Positions 1 through 8,567 of a stretch of DNA of 64,000 nt are shown here, piece after piece. The notes under the pieces are model-generated. The model searched no databases. It saw only the letters and a list, made by a program, of their open reading frames with translations, and was not told where the DNA came from. Location: contig JALSSC010000031.1 of NCBI GenBank assembly GCA_026984455.1, forward strand, positions 124,001 through 188,000, given 5' to 3'. This DNA comes from Chromatiaceae bacterium. GTDB lineage: Bacteria; Pseudomonadota; Gammaproteobacteria; Chromatiales; Chromatiaceae. Position 1 is the stretch's first letter, and every line of letters begins with the position of its first letter. A program made the position numbers and the translations under genes.

Positions 1-290
1 CACTGGAAGAGCTGCTCCAGGTACAGGGCATGGATCGCGCTCTGTACGGGGTCCTCGCCCCGAACCTGTCGGCGGTGGCGGTCGGGAGCGGATCGCCGCG
101 CCTGGCTCCGCCCCTGGTGCGGGCGGCCATGGCCGAAGAGGGGCGCGGCCCGGTGGGTGACGCGGGGCCGCCGCCCCGGGGTGGTCCCTTCTACCGGATC
201 AGGGTAAAGGGTCAGGACGGGCGTTCCATGGAGGCCCTGATCATGGTCTCAAACACCCTCCTGGTGATCTGGCGGCGTTATGCCTGGTGA
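1..290 (+). CDS. C-terminal end of a GspK-like type II secretion minor pseudopilin (5' partial)
   Basis: The reading frame is open from the window edge to the TGA at 288-290. Its first visible residues, LEELLQVQGMDRALYGVL, match the 'elL.v.GM....y..L.p' signature of GspK, the largest minor pseudopilin at the tip of the type II secretion pseudopilus. The tail, with FYRIRVKGQ and a hydrophobic end, fits the last beta strands of that family. Only about 95 residues are visible, so the N-terminal methylation helix and the rest of the domain lie outside the window. An ATG at 30 exists but falls inside the conserved segment, so it is not taken as the start. The other gsp genes would be expected upstream. 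The assignment comes from pattern recognition of a short fragment. Confidence 0.6.
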   Translation, partial: LEELLQVQGMDRALYGVLAPNLSAVAVGSGSPRLAPPLVRAAMAEEGRGPVGDAGPPPRGGPFYRIRVKGQDGRSMEALIMVSNTLLVIWRRYAW

Positions 291-320
291 ACCGCCGGCC
301 TCTCGCGCCGGCCGCTGTAT

Positions 321-524
321 ATACCCGTCGCTCGTGGATATTTCCGTCCTTCGATCCGTAGACGGCACTTCCCTGTGCCACTTCTCGCTACCGCGGCCGC
401 CCCTCGCCCCCCTGGACGGTGGAGCGATTGCTCGCCGTAGTCTCTGCGATGACTCGCTTCCGCGCCTTGCCCAGGAGCACGAGGAACACCCTCGAAAAAC
501 GAAATATTCACGTGCGACGGGTAT
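321..524 (+). repeat. Dispersed inverted-repeat element, copy A (MITE-like)
   Basis: This is one of three related elements in the window. The ends are inverted copies: the left end is an ATACCCGTCGCTCGTGGATAT type and the right end reads ATATTCACGTGCGACGGGT. The interior from about 384 to 500 aligns with copies B (33571-33734) and C (41780-41940). This copy carries an extra segment of about 40 bp just inside the left end (about 342-383), so it is longer than the other two. It encodes nothing recognisable and lies between a GspK-like gene end and a PIN-domain remnant. Confidence 0.8.
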
Positions 525-577
525 AAATTGCGTCCCCCGTCCCTGGGGTCCACCTCTCCTTGGAGGGCAGTCTGTCC

Positions 578-772
578 ATGCAGGCCACGCAACTGAGCCT
601 GGAACTCAAACTGCCCATGGCCGACAGCATCATCCGCACCGCAGTTCCGCCACCGGAGGTGACTGTCGCCGCAGGGGCCGGGTCCGGCGGCAGCATCACC
701 CGGGAATCCCTTTGTGATCTGTTGGGTTACGCTGCGCCAACCCAACCCGCGATGATTCCCAGACAGTCCTGA
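578..772 (+). pseudogene. Remnant of a PIN-domain (VapC-like) toxin gene
   Basis: The frame from the ATG at 578 begins MQATQLSLELKLPMADSII. This closely resembles the last conserved stretch of VapC-type PIN ribonucleases, 'a..LS.e..LPMADSiIyatA', where the Asp is a metal-binding acid. After about 24 residues the similarity ends in low-complexity sequence up to the stop at 770-772. The upstream two thirds of the domain and any antitoxin gene are missing, and the inverted-repeat element ending at 524 lies immediately before it. I read this as a decayed toxin fragment; a chance small ORF cannot be excluded. Confidence 0.4.
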
Positions 773-807
773 ATCCGGCGGTTGCCCCGGGAGCCCGCCC
801 AGGAGGA

Positions 808-1005
808 TCAAGCATAGGTATCCAACTTGCCGGGGGGGACCGGGCCGGCGCTCTGCGCCGCCGGGGGTTCCGGTACCGCCTCCAGCAACTGCTGGACGTT
901 GGCCTGTTGCATGTCCAGTTCCTTGCGCAGGATCCGGTTGCTCACCTGTTGGTGGAGGTCGGCCTGTTGTAAGGCGGACATCCGGGAGCCGATGGACATC
1001 TCCAT
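808..1005 (-). CDS. YjfB-like putative motility protein
   Basis: The product is a 65-residue, mostly helical protein beginning MEMSIGSRMSALQQADLHQQ. The core, with QQVSNRILRKELDMQQANVQQLLEA, has the pattern of the YjfB 'putative motility protein' family: a small domain rich in Gln and Ala with a conserved LD.QQ.N...LL motif and a Pro-rich end. The frame is open upstream to 1071, but the ATG at 1005 follows an AGAGAGG ribosome site and matches the family length. Function is unknown in the family; the link to motility comes from genomic context elsewhere. Flagellar genes do occur in this window, but 49 kb away. Confidence 0.65.
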   Translation of the reverse strand: MEMSIGSRMSALQQADLHQQVSNRILRKELDMQQANVQQLLEAVPEPPAAQSAGPVPPGKLDTYA

Positions 1006-1203
1006 GAGGGGCCTCTCTTGGTCGAGTGATTCGGGCCGGTCGGATTCGAAGTCCCGCAGATCCCTTCCCAAGGGCCGGCCGTCCTCGGAGAGGGACGGGG
1101 TCTGCGTTTGCGTATCAGGATAACGGCCGGTGTCCGCGGGACTCCAATCGCCTCGTTCTCAGGATGTTAGAATGGGGGCCCGTCACGGTCGAGGTCGTCC
1201 CCC

Positions 1204-1614
1204 ATGCGCGAGTTCATCACCCTCTCTACCCCCCGGCGCGAGGTATTGGTGGATATCACCCCTCAGGTGGAGGCCGTGCTCGGCCGCAGCGGGATACGTG
1301 ACGGCCTCATGGCGGTCTATGCCCAGGGTGCCACCGCCGCCCTCATGATCCAGGAGAACTGGGACGAGAGTGTCCAGACCGACGTGGTGGACCTGTTGCG
1401 CAAGCTCGTTCCACGGGGCGTCTGGCGGCACGACCAACAGGACGGCAACGGCGACGCCCACCTCAAGGCCGGCCTGATCGGCCCCTCCGAGACCCTGCCC
1501 ATCATCGACGGGCGCCTGGGCCTGTCACGCTGGCAGAACCTGTTCTTCTGCGAGTTCGATGGGCCGCGGCAGGAACGGCGGGTGGTCTGTACCCTGTTCT
1601 CCGACCCGGCATGA
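1204..1614 (+). CDS. YjbQ/UPF0047 family protein (secondary thiamine-phosphate synthase-like)
   Basis: This 136-residue single-domain protein has the UPF0047 hallmarks: the ITPQVEAVL start, the GLMAVYAQGATAALMIQENWD strand-helix (residues 38-58), the HDQQDGNGDAHLKAGLIG metal-site region (about 79-96) and the GRLGLSRWQNLFFCEFDGP segment. His and Asp residues in HDQQDGNGDAH form the expected metal site. YjbQ of E. coli has weak thiamine-phosphate synthase activity that can replace ThiE when overproduced; its normal role is unclear. The gene overlaps the following Nudix gene by four bases (ATGA), so the two are probably co-translated. The Nudix neighbour carries a domain also found next to thiamine pyrophosphokinase in fungi. 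Confidence 0.88.
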   Translation: MREFITLSTPRREVLVDITPQVEAVLGRSGIRDGLMAVYAQGATAALMIQENWDESVQTDVVDLLRKLVPRGVWRHDQQDGNGDAHLKAGLIGPSETLPIIDGRLGLSRWQNLFFCEFDGPRQERRVVCTLFSDPA

Positions 1615-2462
1615 GGCTGTACGACTACGTCACCCGGCTCAACCGCTGGGATCCGGCCCATTTCCTTCCCTTCGCGGTGGATGCCACGCGGGTGGGCTGG
1701 GTCAGGCCCGAATTCGCTGCCCACCTGGCGGCCTGGCCGGAGGTCTTCCGGCTGGAGGCGGAAAGGCTCTCCCTGGCCCCCGGTCTGGAGGGGTTCGAGG
1801 CCCGCACCCGGGCGGTGGCGGGGGTCCTGGAGCACCTGGTGGCCGAGGGCACCCTGCCCGGGCTGCACGGTGAGCGCTATCCGCTGGGCCGGGAACGCAC
1901 CGCCCCCCTGTTGCTCATGGATCGGGCCGCGGTGCCCTTCTTCGGGGGGCGGGCCTATGGCCAGCACCTGAACGGCTACGTGCGGCGCGTGGACGGTCCC
2001 TGGATGTGGATCGCGCGGCGCGCCGCCGACCGCCGCCACTATCCCGGTCGTCTCGATCAACTGGTCGCCGGTGGCCTCCCCCATGGCCTGACCCTGGCGG
2101 AGAACCTGGCCAAGGAGTGCGCCGAGGAGGCGGGGATGCCGCCGGAACTCGCGGCCGAGGCGCGTCCGGTGGGGGCCCTGACCTATTGCCTGGAGACGGC
2201 CCATGGGCTGAAGCCCGACACCATTTACTGTTACGATCTGGAATTGCCGGAGGGGTTCGAGCCGCGCAACACCGATGGTGAGGTGGCGGCGTTCGAACTC
2301 ATGCCCCTCGATGAGGTCGTAGAGGTATTGAGGGCAGCCGAGGCCTTCAAGCCGAACTGCGGTCTGGTGGTCATCGACTTTCTGATCCGTCACGGCCATT
2401 TGGATCCGGAACGGGCCGACTACCTGGATCTGCTCCGGGGCCTCCATGCCCCACTTCCTTGA
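1611..2462 (+). CDS. DUF4743 plus Nudix hydrolase
   Basis: The 283-residue protein starts in an ATGA overlap with yjbQ. Residues 1-110 (RLNRWDPAHFLPFAVDATRVGWVRPEFA) match the DUF4743 domain. Residues about 115-270 form a Nudix fold. The Nudix box is atypical: it reads AGGLPHGLTLAENLAKECAE followed by EAG, with the KE...EE core present but the first Glu of the canonical GX5EX7REUXEEXGU replaced and the loop one residue short. Related eukaryotic proteins (yeast Tnr3 N-terminal region, YJR142W) hydrolyse damaged thiamine diphosphate derivatives, which would fit the YjbQ neighbour. That substrate is inferred, not shown. Confidence 0.8.
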   Translation: MRLYDYVTRLNRWDPAHFLPFAVDATRVGWVRPEFAAHLAAWPEVFRLEAERLSLAPGLEGFEARTRAVAGVLEHLVAEGTLPGLHGERYPLGRERTAPLLLMDRAAVPFFGGRAYGQHLNGYVRRVDGPWMWIARRAADRRHYPGRLDQLVAGGLPHGLTLAENLAKECAEEAGMPPELAAEARPVGALTYCLETAHGLKPDTIYCYDLELPEGFEPRNTDGEVAAFELMPLDEVVEVLRAAEAFKPNCGLVVIDFLIRHGHLDPERADYLDLLRGLHAPLP

Positions 2463-2487
2463 GAATGCCCATCCATGGGATGAAACT

Positions 2488-4623
2488 ATGACCAAACTTC
2501 CTGTCCGAGTCCTGTTCCTGCTCTGGCTGCTCCCCCTGGGGGGGCTCCAGGCCAAGGTCCAGCCTGTCCCCAACGACGCACTGACGGCCAACGAGCGCCT
2601 GGACAAGACGGCCGCCATCATCACCCAGGTGATCCAGCGCTTCCACTACAAGAAGGCGCCTCTGGACGACGCCTTCTCCGAACGCATCCTCAAACGCTAC
2701 CTGGATACCCTCGATCCCAACCACTCCCTGTTCCTGGCGCGCGACATCGAGCGCTTCCGGCGCTGGCGCCACCACCTCGACGATCAACTGCGCATGGGTC
2801 GGGTGGATGCGGCCTTCGAGATCTTTCGCACCTACCGCAAGCGGGTGAACGATCGGGTGGCCTATGCCCTGAAGCTCCTGGACAAGGGCTTCGACTTCAG
2901 CAAGGACGAGCGCTTCCGGGTGGATCGCTCCGAGTCCCCCTGGCCCAAGGATCGCGCCGCGATGGATGAACTCTGGCGCAAGCGGGTGAAGAACGACTAC
3001 CTGAACCTGCGCCTCGCCGACAAACCGGACGCCAAGATACGCGAGACCCTGCGTAAGCGTTACCAGGGCCTGCGCCGGCGGATCAACCAGTTCACCGCCG
3101 AGGACGTGTTTCAGTCCTTCATCAATGCCTACACCCTGAGTCTGGAACCTCATACCGGCTATATGTCGCCGAGCCTGTCGGAGAACTTCGACATCAGTAT
3201 GCGCCTCTCCCTGGAGGGCATAGGGGCGGTGTTGCGCGCCGAGGACGAGTACACCCTGGTGCAGAAGGTCATCAAGGGCGGCCCGGCCAGCGCCAGCGGC
3301 CAGTTGCACGGGGGCGATCGCATCGTCGGCGTGGCCCAGGGCCTGGACGGTCCGATGGAGGACGTGGTGGGCTGGCGCCTCCAGGACGTGGTGGACAAGA
3401 TCCGCGGTCCCAAGGGCTCGGTGGTGCGTCTGGAGATCCTCCCCAAGGGGGAGACGGCCAAGCGCCGCGAGATCACCCTGGTGCGCAATAGGATCAAGCT
3501 CGAAGAACAGGCCGCCAAGAGCTACGTGATCGATAAGATCCCCGGGCTCGGGGGGCTGAAGATCGGGGTGGTGGAGGTGCCCGCCTTCTACCGCGATTTC
3601 GCCGCCGAAGCGCGTGGTGACAAGGCCTTCCGCTCCACCACCCGTGACGTCCGCAAGTTACTCGCCAGGCTCCATGAGCAGGGGGTGGACGGAATCATCG
3701 TGGATCTGCGGGGCAACGGTGGCGGTTCTCTCTCCGAGGCCACCGAACTCACCGGCCTGTTCATCCCGCAGGGGCCGGTGGTGCAGGTGAAGGACGCCTT
3801 CGGCAAGGTGGATGTGGAACGGGACCCCGACCCCGCCGAGGTCTATACCGGCCCCCTGGCGGTGCTGGTGGATCGCAACAGCGCCTCGGCGTCGGAGATC
3901 TTCGCCGCCGCCATCCAGGACTATCATCGCGGCATCATCATCGGCGAGCCCACCTTCGGCAAGGGCACGGTGCAGACCCTGGTGGACCTCGGCCGGTTCG
4001 TGCTCGGCAACGACAAGGATCTGGGGCGCTTGCGTCTCACCATGGCCCAGTTCTTCCGCATCGACGGCGGCAGCACCCAGCATCGCGGGGTGGTGCCCGA
4101 TATCCTCTTCCCCACTGCCTCGAAGTCTGGGGATCACGGTGAACGTGCCCTGAAGAACGCCCTGCCCTGGAGCCATATCACCCCGGCCGCCTATCGTCCG
4201 GAGGACCTGCATCCCCCGTTGGCCCTCCTGCGTAAACGCTCCGCGGAGCGTATCGCCCGGGACCAGGGCTTCAAGATGCTCATGGATCGTCAGCGGGTGC
4301 TGGACGAACTGGACGAGACCAAGGAGGTGAGCCTGAACGAGGCCAAGCGCCGGGCCACGTCCAAACACCGCGAAAAGCTGCTGAAGGATCAACGCAACGC
4401 CTTTCTCCGCAGTCAGGGTATCGAGCCCTTGCCGACGGACGGTGACCGGGACTCGGATGCCATCGACAGCAAACGCGAAGAGCAGGAGCAGAAAGCGATC
4501 GACCGGATCGAGATCCGGGAGGCGGCGCGTATCCTGGCCGATGAGATCCGCTTCACACGCGCCCCGAAGGACGCCCCCCGGGCGGCGGAGGTGGAGCGCA
4601 TCGCGTTCCCTGCCACGCCCTAG
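2488..4623 (+). CDS. prc: Tail-specific protease Prc (C-terminal processing peptidase)
   Basis: This periplasmic serine protease (S41 family) degrades proteins with nonpolar C termini and trims penicillin-binding protein 3 in E. coli. I chose the ATG at 2488 because it begins a signal peptide (MTKLPVRVLFLLWLLPLGGLQA); the frame is open to 2446. The order is an N-terminal Prc domain (about 25-220), a PDZ domain (about 230-320), the protease core and a C-terminal DUF3340-like region rich in charged residues. The catalytic Ser lies in RNSASASEIFAAA (about residue 464) and the Lys in GEPTFGKGTVQ (about 491), the Ser-Lys dyad of the family. Length (711 aa) is normal. It is transcribed alone and ends facing the ubiquinone genes. 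Confidence 0.95.
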   Translation: MTKLPVRVLFLLWLLPLGGLQAKVQPVPNDALTANERLDKTAAIITQVIQRFHYKKAPLDDAFSERILKRYLDTLDPNHSLFLARDIERFRRWRHHLDDQLRMGRVDAAFEIFRTYRKRVNDRVAYALKLLDKGFDFSKDERFRVDRSESPWPKDRAAMDELWRKRVKNDYLNLRLADKPDAKIRETLRKRYQGLRRRINQFTAEDVFQSFINAYTLSLEPHTGYMSPSLSENFDISMRLSLEGIGAVLRAEDEYTLVQKVIKGGPASASGQLHGGDRIVGVAQGLDGPMEDVVGWRLQDVVDKIRGPKGSVVRLEILPKGETAKRREITLVRNRIKLEEQAAKSYVIDKIPGLGGLKIGVVEVPAFYRDFAAEARGDKAFRSTTRDVRKLLARLHEQGVDGIIVDLRGNGGGSLSEATELTGLFIPQGPVVQVKDAFGKVDVERDPDPAEVYTGPLAVLVDRNSASASEIFAAAIQDYHRGIIIGEPTFGKGTVQTLVDLGRFVLGNDKDLGRLRLTMAQFFRIDGGSTQHRGVVPDILFPTASKSGDHGERALKNALPWSHITPAAYRPEDLHPPLALLRKRSAERIARDQGFKMLMDRQRVLDELDETKEVSLNEAKRRATSKHREKLLKDQRNAFLRSQGIEPLPTDGDRDSDAIDSKREEQEQKAIDRIEIREAARILADEIRFTRAPKDAPRAAEVERIAFPATP

Positions 4624-4664
4624 CGGGCCGTTGAAAAGGCCTCTCCCTGGATTCTTGCAAGCGC

Positions 4665-4692
4665 GGAACCGGAAACGCGATTTTTCGGTTCC
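4665..4692. terminator. Hairpin between convergent prc and ubi genes
   Basis: GGAACCG at 4665-4671 pairs with CGGTTCC at 4686-4692. Additional A/T pairs lie inside the loop and a T-run sits in the loop side. Its position between two convergent stop codons (4623 and 4724) fits a bidirectional terminator. Confidence 0.5.
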
Positions 4693-4723
4693 TTAATAGT
4701 CCGGACGAGGTGACGGCGGTGCG

Positions 4724-5959
4724 TCAGCCCTCCCGCACCGGTGGACGGGACGGGCGGGCCAGGGCGGGTAGGTCGCCCGCGAGGCCCATGGCCCGGCGGA
4801 TCAACAGATGCTTGAGGGGGCCCGCCCGGTCCGCCAGGTCCAGGCCGAGGTTGCGGGCCAGACGCAGCGGGGGCAGGTCGTTGCCGAAGAGCCGCTTGAA
4901 CAGATCCATGGCCGCGAGCATGGCCAGGTTGTCCCCCTTGCGGGCCCGTTCGTAGCGGCGCAGGGCGGGTTCGCCCCCCAGGTCGCGGTGCCGGTAGCGG
5001 GTGGCGGTGAGGGTCTCGGCCAGCTGCGCCGCATCCAGCAGTCCCAGATTGACCCCTTGTCCGGCCAGGGGATGGATGGCGTGGGCGGCGTCCCCCACCA
5101 GGGCCAGGCGGGGGGCGATGTAGCGGGTGGCGTGTTGCAGGCGCAGGGGGAAGGCCGCGCGTGGGCCGCTGGCGGTGATCTCTCCCAGGCGATACTCGAA
5201 GGCCGCCCCCAGGGCCGCATGGAAGGCCTCCGCTTCCATCTCCAGGAGTTCCCGGGCGTGTTGGGGGGAGGTGGACCAGACGATGGAGCTGCGCCCGTCG
5301 GCCAGGGGTAGGAAGGCGAGGGGGCCGGTGGGCAGGAAGCGCTGCCAGGCGGTGGCCTGGTGGGGACGTTCGTGGACGACGTTGGCCACCAGCGCCTGTT
5401 GATCGTAACCCCAGCCTTGGGTGGGGATGCCGGCGCGTTCCCGTACCCAGGAGTCCCGCCCGTCGGCGGCCGCCAGCAGGGCCGCGTCCAGAGGGGGGCC
5501 TTCGGCCAGGTGGATGCGCATGGCGTCTTCGCCCTGGAGATGGAAGTCGCGTATCTCCGCGGGGCAGAGGATCTCCACCGTATCCAGGGCCTCCAGGCCC
5601 TCCCACAGGGCCAGGCGGATGACCCGGTTCTCGACGATGTGGCCGAGATCGGGCTCGCCCAGGTCCGCGGCGTCGAAACGGATGTGGCCGTGGCCGCCGG
5701 CATCCCACACATACATGGCCTCGTAGGGGCTGACGCCGAGTTCCACCATCCTCGGCCAGGCGGCCAGGTGTTCCAGGATGCGTTGGCTGGCGCGGCTCAG
5801 GGCCGACACCCGGTTGGCGATCTCGCCCGGCGGCCACTGGCGCTGGGGCGCGTGGCGTTCCAGCACGGCCACGCGCATGCCCTGACGGCCCAGGGCCAGG
5901 GCCAGGGCCGCGCCCACCATGCCACCGCCGGCGATGGCCACGTCGAATCTGACGTTCAT
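4724..5959 (-). CDS. ubiI: FAD-dependent ubiquinone hydroxylase, UbiI/VisC type
   Basis: This 411-residue flavoprotein monooxygenase adds a hydroxyl group to the ubiquinone ring during biosynthesis (C5 in the UbiI branch). The N terminus has the Rossmann FAD motif DVAIAGGGMVGAALALALG with the acidic end in LERH. The second FAD motif, GDAAHAIHPLAGQGVNLGL, sits near residue 285, and the ADGRDSWVRERAG 'DG' motif lies in between. It overlaps ubiH by four bases (5956-5959, ATGA), giving the order ygfB-pepP-ubiH-ubiI seen in E. coli. UbiF or UbiL paralogues have the same fold; the position after ubiH is the main reason for choosing UbiI. Confidence 0.85.
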   Translation of the reverse strand: MNVRFDVAIAGGGMVGAALALALGRQGMRVAVLERHAPQRQWPPGEIANRVSALSRASQRILEHLAAWPRMVELGVSPYEAMYVWDAGGHGHIRFDAADLGEPDLGHIVENRVIRLALWEGLEALDTVEILCPAEIRDFHLQGEDAMRIHLAEGPPLDAALLAAADGRDSWVRERAGIPTQGWGYDQQALVANVVHERPHQATAWQRFLPTGPLAFLPLADGRSSIVWSTSPQHARELLEMEAEAFHAALGAAFEYRLGEITASGPRAAFPLRLQHATRYIAPRLALVGDAAHAIHPLAGQGVNLGLLDAAQLAETLTATRYRHRDLGGEPALRRYERARKGDNLAMLAAMDLFKRLFGNDLPPLRLARNLGLDLADRAGPLKHLLIRRAMGLAGDLPALARPSRPPVREG

Positions 5960-7248
5960 GGCGTTTGCTCGTTCGCCTCCTGGAGACTGGGGTTCGGGCG
6001 TGTTCGTGCGTCTGCCTCATCTGGCCGGCAGTCCCTCCCCAGGTGGAGCCCCCGGGCGAGCCGGGGCAGCGGACCCAGGAGGCCCATGAACTGTCGGTTC
6101 ACCCGGTGCTTGGCGGGCGGCGCGAGATCCAGGGCGAGCAGGCCCAGGTCGCGCGCCCAGCGCAGCGGCGGCAGGGGGTTGGCGAAGCCGCGGGCGAGGA
6201 GGTCGGTGATGAGGGCGATGCGGCGTTGGTCGGGGGCGCGGCGGGCCTCGTAGGCGCGCAGCAGCCCGGGATCGCCCGCGTCACCGCCCTGTCGGGCGGC
6301 CCGGGCGAGGCCTTCGGCCAGCACCGCCACGTCACGCAGGCCGAGGTTGTAGCCCTGGCCACCCACCGGGTGGATGCTGTGGGCAGCGTTGCCGATGAAG
6401 ACCACCCGCCCGTGGACAGCGGGGCTCAGGCGGCGCAGGCGCAGGGGATAGGCGCTGCGCCGGCCGGCCTCCAGGAAGCGCCCCAGGCGGTAGCCGAAGC
6501 GTTCCTGGAGGGCGGCCAGAAAGGCCGTGTCCTCCAGGCCCAGGATCCCCTCCACCTGATCGTGACGGGTGGTCCAGACCAGGGCGCAACGGCCGTCGGC
6601 GAGAGGCAGCAGGGCCAGGGGCCCGGTGTCGGTGAAACGTTCGTAGGCCCGCTCGCCCGGGGAGATGTGGCTGCGCACGTTGGCGATGATCGCGGTCTGG
6701 GCGTAGTCCCAGTCGCGGGTGCCGAGGCCGAGCATCTGCCGTACCGTGGAATCGCCGCCGTCGGCGGCCACCAGCAGGCGGGTCTCCAGCTCGGCCGATT
6801 CACCGGCCCGGTCGATGCGTACCCTCACCCGATCGTCCCCCGGGGTGAGGCCGAGCAGGCGCGCCGGACAGTGCCAGTCCAGGTCCCCCTGGCGGTCGTT
6901 GCCCGCCAGCAGGGCCTGGCCGATGACCCGCGCCGGGGTGACGTAGCCCAGCGCGGGTACGCCTTCGTCGGCGGCGTCCAGGTGGGCGAAGCCGAAGTGG
7001 CCGCGGTCGGAGATGTGGATGTGACGGATGGGGGCCGACGCCTCCGCCATGGCCCCCCAGACGCCCATCCCCTGGAGGATGCGCTGGCTGCCCAGGGAGA
7101 GGGCGATGACGCGCTCGTCATAGCTGGGCTGCACGGCTGCCGTGCGCAGGGCGGCCTCGATCACCCCGATGTGCAGGCCGCAGCCATCGAGGGCGCGCGC
7201 CAGGCTCGCTCCCACCATGCCGCCGCCGACGATGAGCAGGTCGTACAT
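5956..7248 (-). CDS. ubiH: 2-octaprenyl-6-methoxyphenyl hydroxylase UbiH
   Basis: This FAD monooxygenase of ubiquinone biosynthesis hydroxylates C1 of the ring. Diagnostic stretches are YDLLIVGGGMVGASLARAL at the N terminus, PSYDERVIALSLGSQRIL, IRHIHISDRGHFGFAHLDA and EGVPALGYVT, which are UbiH-specific, and GNAAHSIHPVGGQGYNLGL for FAD binding. In this last motif GNAAH replaces the more common GDAAH, as is usual in UbiH. I start at the ATG at 7248, which overlaps the pepP stop (TGATG); a GTG at 7251 is also in frame. The product is 430 aa, the normal length is near 390-400, and the extra is a C-terminal extension after residue 395. Confidence 0.92.
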   Translation of the reverse strand: MYDLLIVGGGMVGASLARALDGCGLHIGVIEAALRTAAVQPSYDERVIALSLGSQRILQGMGVWGAMAEASAPIRHIHISDRGHFGFAHLDAADEGVPALGYVTPARVIGQALLAGNDRQGDLDWHCPARLLGLTPGDDRVRVRIDRAGESAELETRLLVAADGGDSTVRQMLGLGTRDWDYAQTAIIANVRSHISPGERAYERFTDTGPLALLPLADGRCALVWTTRHDQVEGILGLEDTAFLAALQERFGYRLGRFLEAGRRSAYPLRLRRLSPAVHGRVVFIGNAAHSIHPVGGQGYNLGLRDVAVLAEGLARAARQGGDAGDPGLLRAYEARRAPDQRRIALITDLLARGFANPLPPLRWARDLGLLALDLAPPAKHRVNRQFMGLLGPLPRLARGLHLGRDCRPDEADARTRPNPSLQEANEQTP

Positions 7249-8567
7249 CACCGCTCCCCCATGAGGTGTTCGATCTCGTCCATGTCCTTGGGGGCGTCCG
7301 AGGAGAGGACTTCATGTCCCTCCGGGGTCACCAGCACGTCGTCCTCGATGCGGATCCCCGTGCCACGCCAACGTTTGGCCACGCCGCCGGCGTCCGGGGC
7401 GATATAGAGGCCCGGCTCCACGGTCAGACACATGCCCGGCTCCAGCAGACGCCACTCGCCATCCACCTTGTAGTCACCCACGTCGTGGACATCCATGCCC
7501 AGCCAATGGCCGGTACGGTGCATATAGAAGCGCTTGTACCGGGCGTCCCTGACGATCTTCGCCAGGGTGGCCTTGCCCCCCTTGACCAGGCCCAGTTCCA
7601 GCATCCCCTTGGCCAGGGTGCGCACCGCGGCCTGGTGCGGATCGTCCCAGTGGTTGCCGGGGCGGACCTTCTCCAAAGCGGCCTTCTGCGCCGCCAGGAC
7701 CCATGCATAGAGATCGCGCTGGGCCGGGCTGAAACGCCCGTTCACCGGAAAGGTGCGGGTGATGTCGGAGGCGTAGTAGTCCAGTTCGCAGCCGGCGTCG
7801 ATCAGGACCAGGTCGCCGTCGCGCAGGGGCGAGGCGTTGTCCACGTGATGCAGCACGCAGGCGTTGGCGCCACCGCCCACGATGGGCGCGTAGGCCTGGG
7901 CGCGGGCGCCGTGGCAGGCGCACTCGTGGAGGATCTCGGCCTCCAGCTCGTATTCCATCATCCCGGGGCGGCAGACACGCATGGCGCGTTTGTGGGCCTC
8001 GGCGGAGATGGCCGCGGCCCGGGCCATGACCTTGATCTCCGGGCGGCTCTTGAACAGACGCAACTCGTGCAGATAGTGGTCCAGGGCGATGAACTCCACC
8101 GGCCCCGTGACCCCCTCCCGGGCGCGGCGGCGAATGCCGTTGACCCAGTCCAATACGCGCTGGTCCAGGTCGGGATGGGCGCCCATGGCGTAATAGACCC
8201 GCCGTGCCTGCTCCAGCATCCGCGGCAGGATCTCGTCCAGGTCGGTGATGGGAAAGGAATCGTCGGCGCCATAGCGTGCGACGGCGCCCTCCTGGCCGGC
8301 CACCGGACCGTCCCAACGCGCCTTCTTCTCGTCGTGCTCGCGGCAGAACAGGATATATTCCGCCTGGGCGCGTCCGGGGATCAGCACGGCCACCGCCTCG
8401 GGCTCGGGAAAGCCGGTGAGGTAGTAGAAATCGCTGTCCGGGCGGTAGGGGTAATGTACGTCGCGGTTGCGCACGGAGATGGGGGAGGCGGGCAGGATGG
8501 CGATGCTATCGGGCTCCATCATCTCCATGAGGGCCTTGCGCCGGCGTTTGAACTCGGACCGGGTCAT
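7248..8567 (-). CDS. pepP: Xaa-Pro aminopeptidase PepP
   Basis: This M24B dimanganese aminopeptidase removes an N-terminal residue before proline. The N-terminal domain shows FKRRRKALMEMMEPDSIAIL and the hallmark RPDSDFYYLTGFPEPEAV. The metal ligands are visible: LIDAGCELDYYASDITRTF (two Asp, about residue 257-268), HRTGHWLGMDVHD (His, about 349), EPGLY (Glu, about 384) and GIRIEDD (Glu, about 405). The frame runs open far upstream through ygfB, but the ATG at 8567 overlaps the ygfB stop by four bases and matches family length (439 aa). It is the second gene of the ygfB-pepP-ubiH-ubiI operon. Confidence 0.95.
   Translation of the reverse strand: MTRSEFKRRRKALMEMMEPDSIAILPASPISVRNRDVHYPYRPDSDFYYLTGFPEPEAVAVLIPGRAQAEYILFCREHDEKKARWDGPVAGQEGAVARYGADDSFPITDLDEILPRMLEQARRVYYAMGAHPDLDQRVLDWVNGIRRRAREGVTGPVEFIALDHYLHELRLFKSRPEIKVMARAAAISAEAHKRAMRVCRPGMMEYELEAEILHECACHGARAQAYAPIVGGGANACVLHHVDNASPLRDGDLVLIDAGCELDYYASDITRTFPVNGRFSPAQRDLYAWVLAAQKAALEKVRPGNHWDDPHQAAVRTLAKGMLELGLVKGGKATLAKIVRDARYKRFYMHRTGHWLGMDVHDVGDYKVDGEWRLLEPGMCLTVEPGLYIAPDAGGVAKRWRGTGIRIEDDVLVTPEGHEVLSSDAPKDMDEIEHLMGER

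Noticed and set aside
4620-6020. 466-codon minus-strand frame overlapping ubiI
   Set aside because: Arg/Pro/Gly-rich shadow; ubiI in another frame has both FAD motifs.
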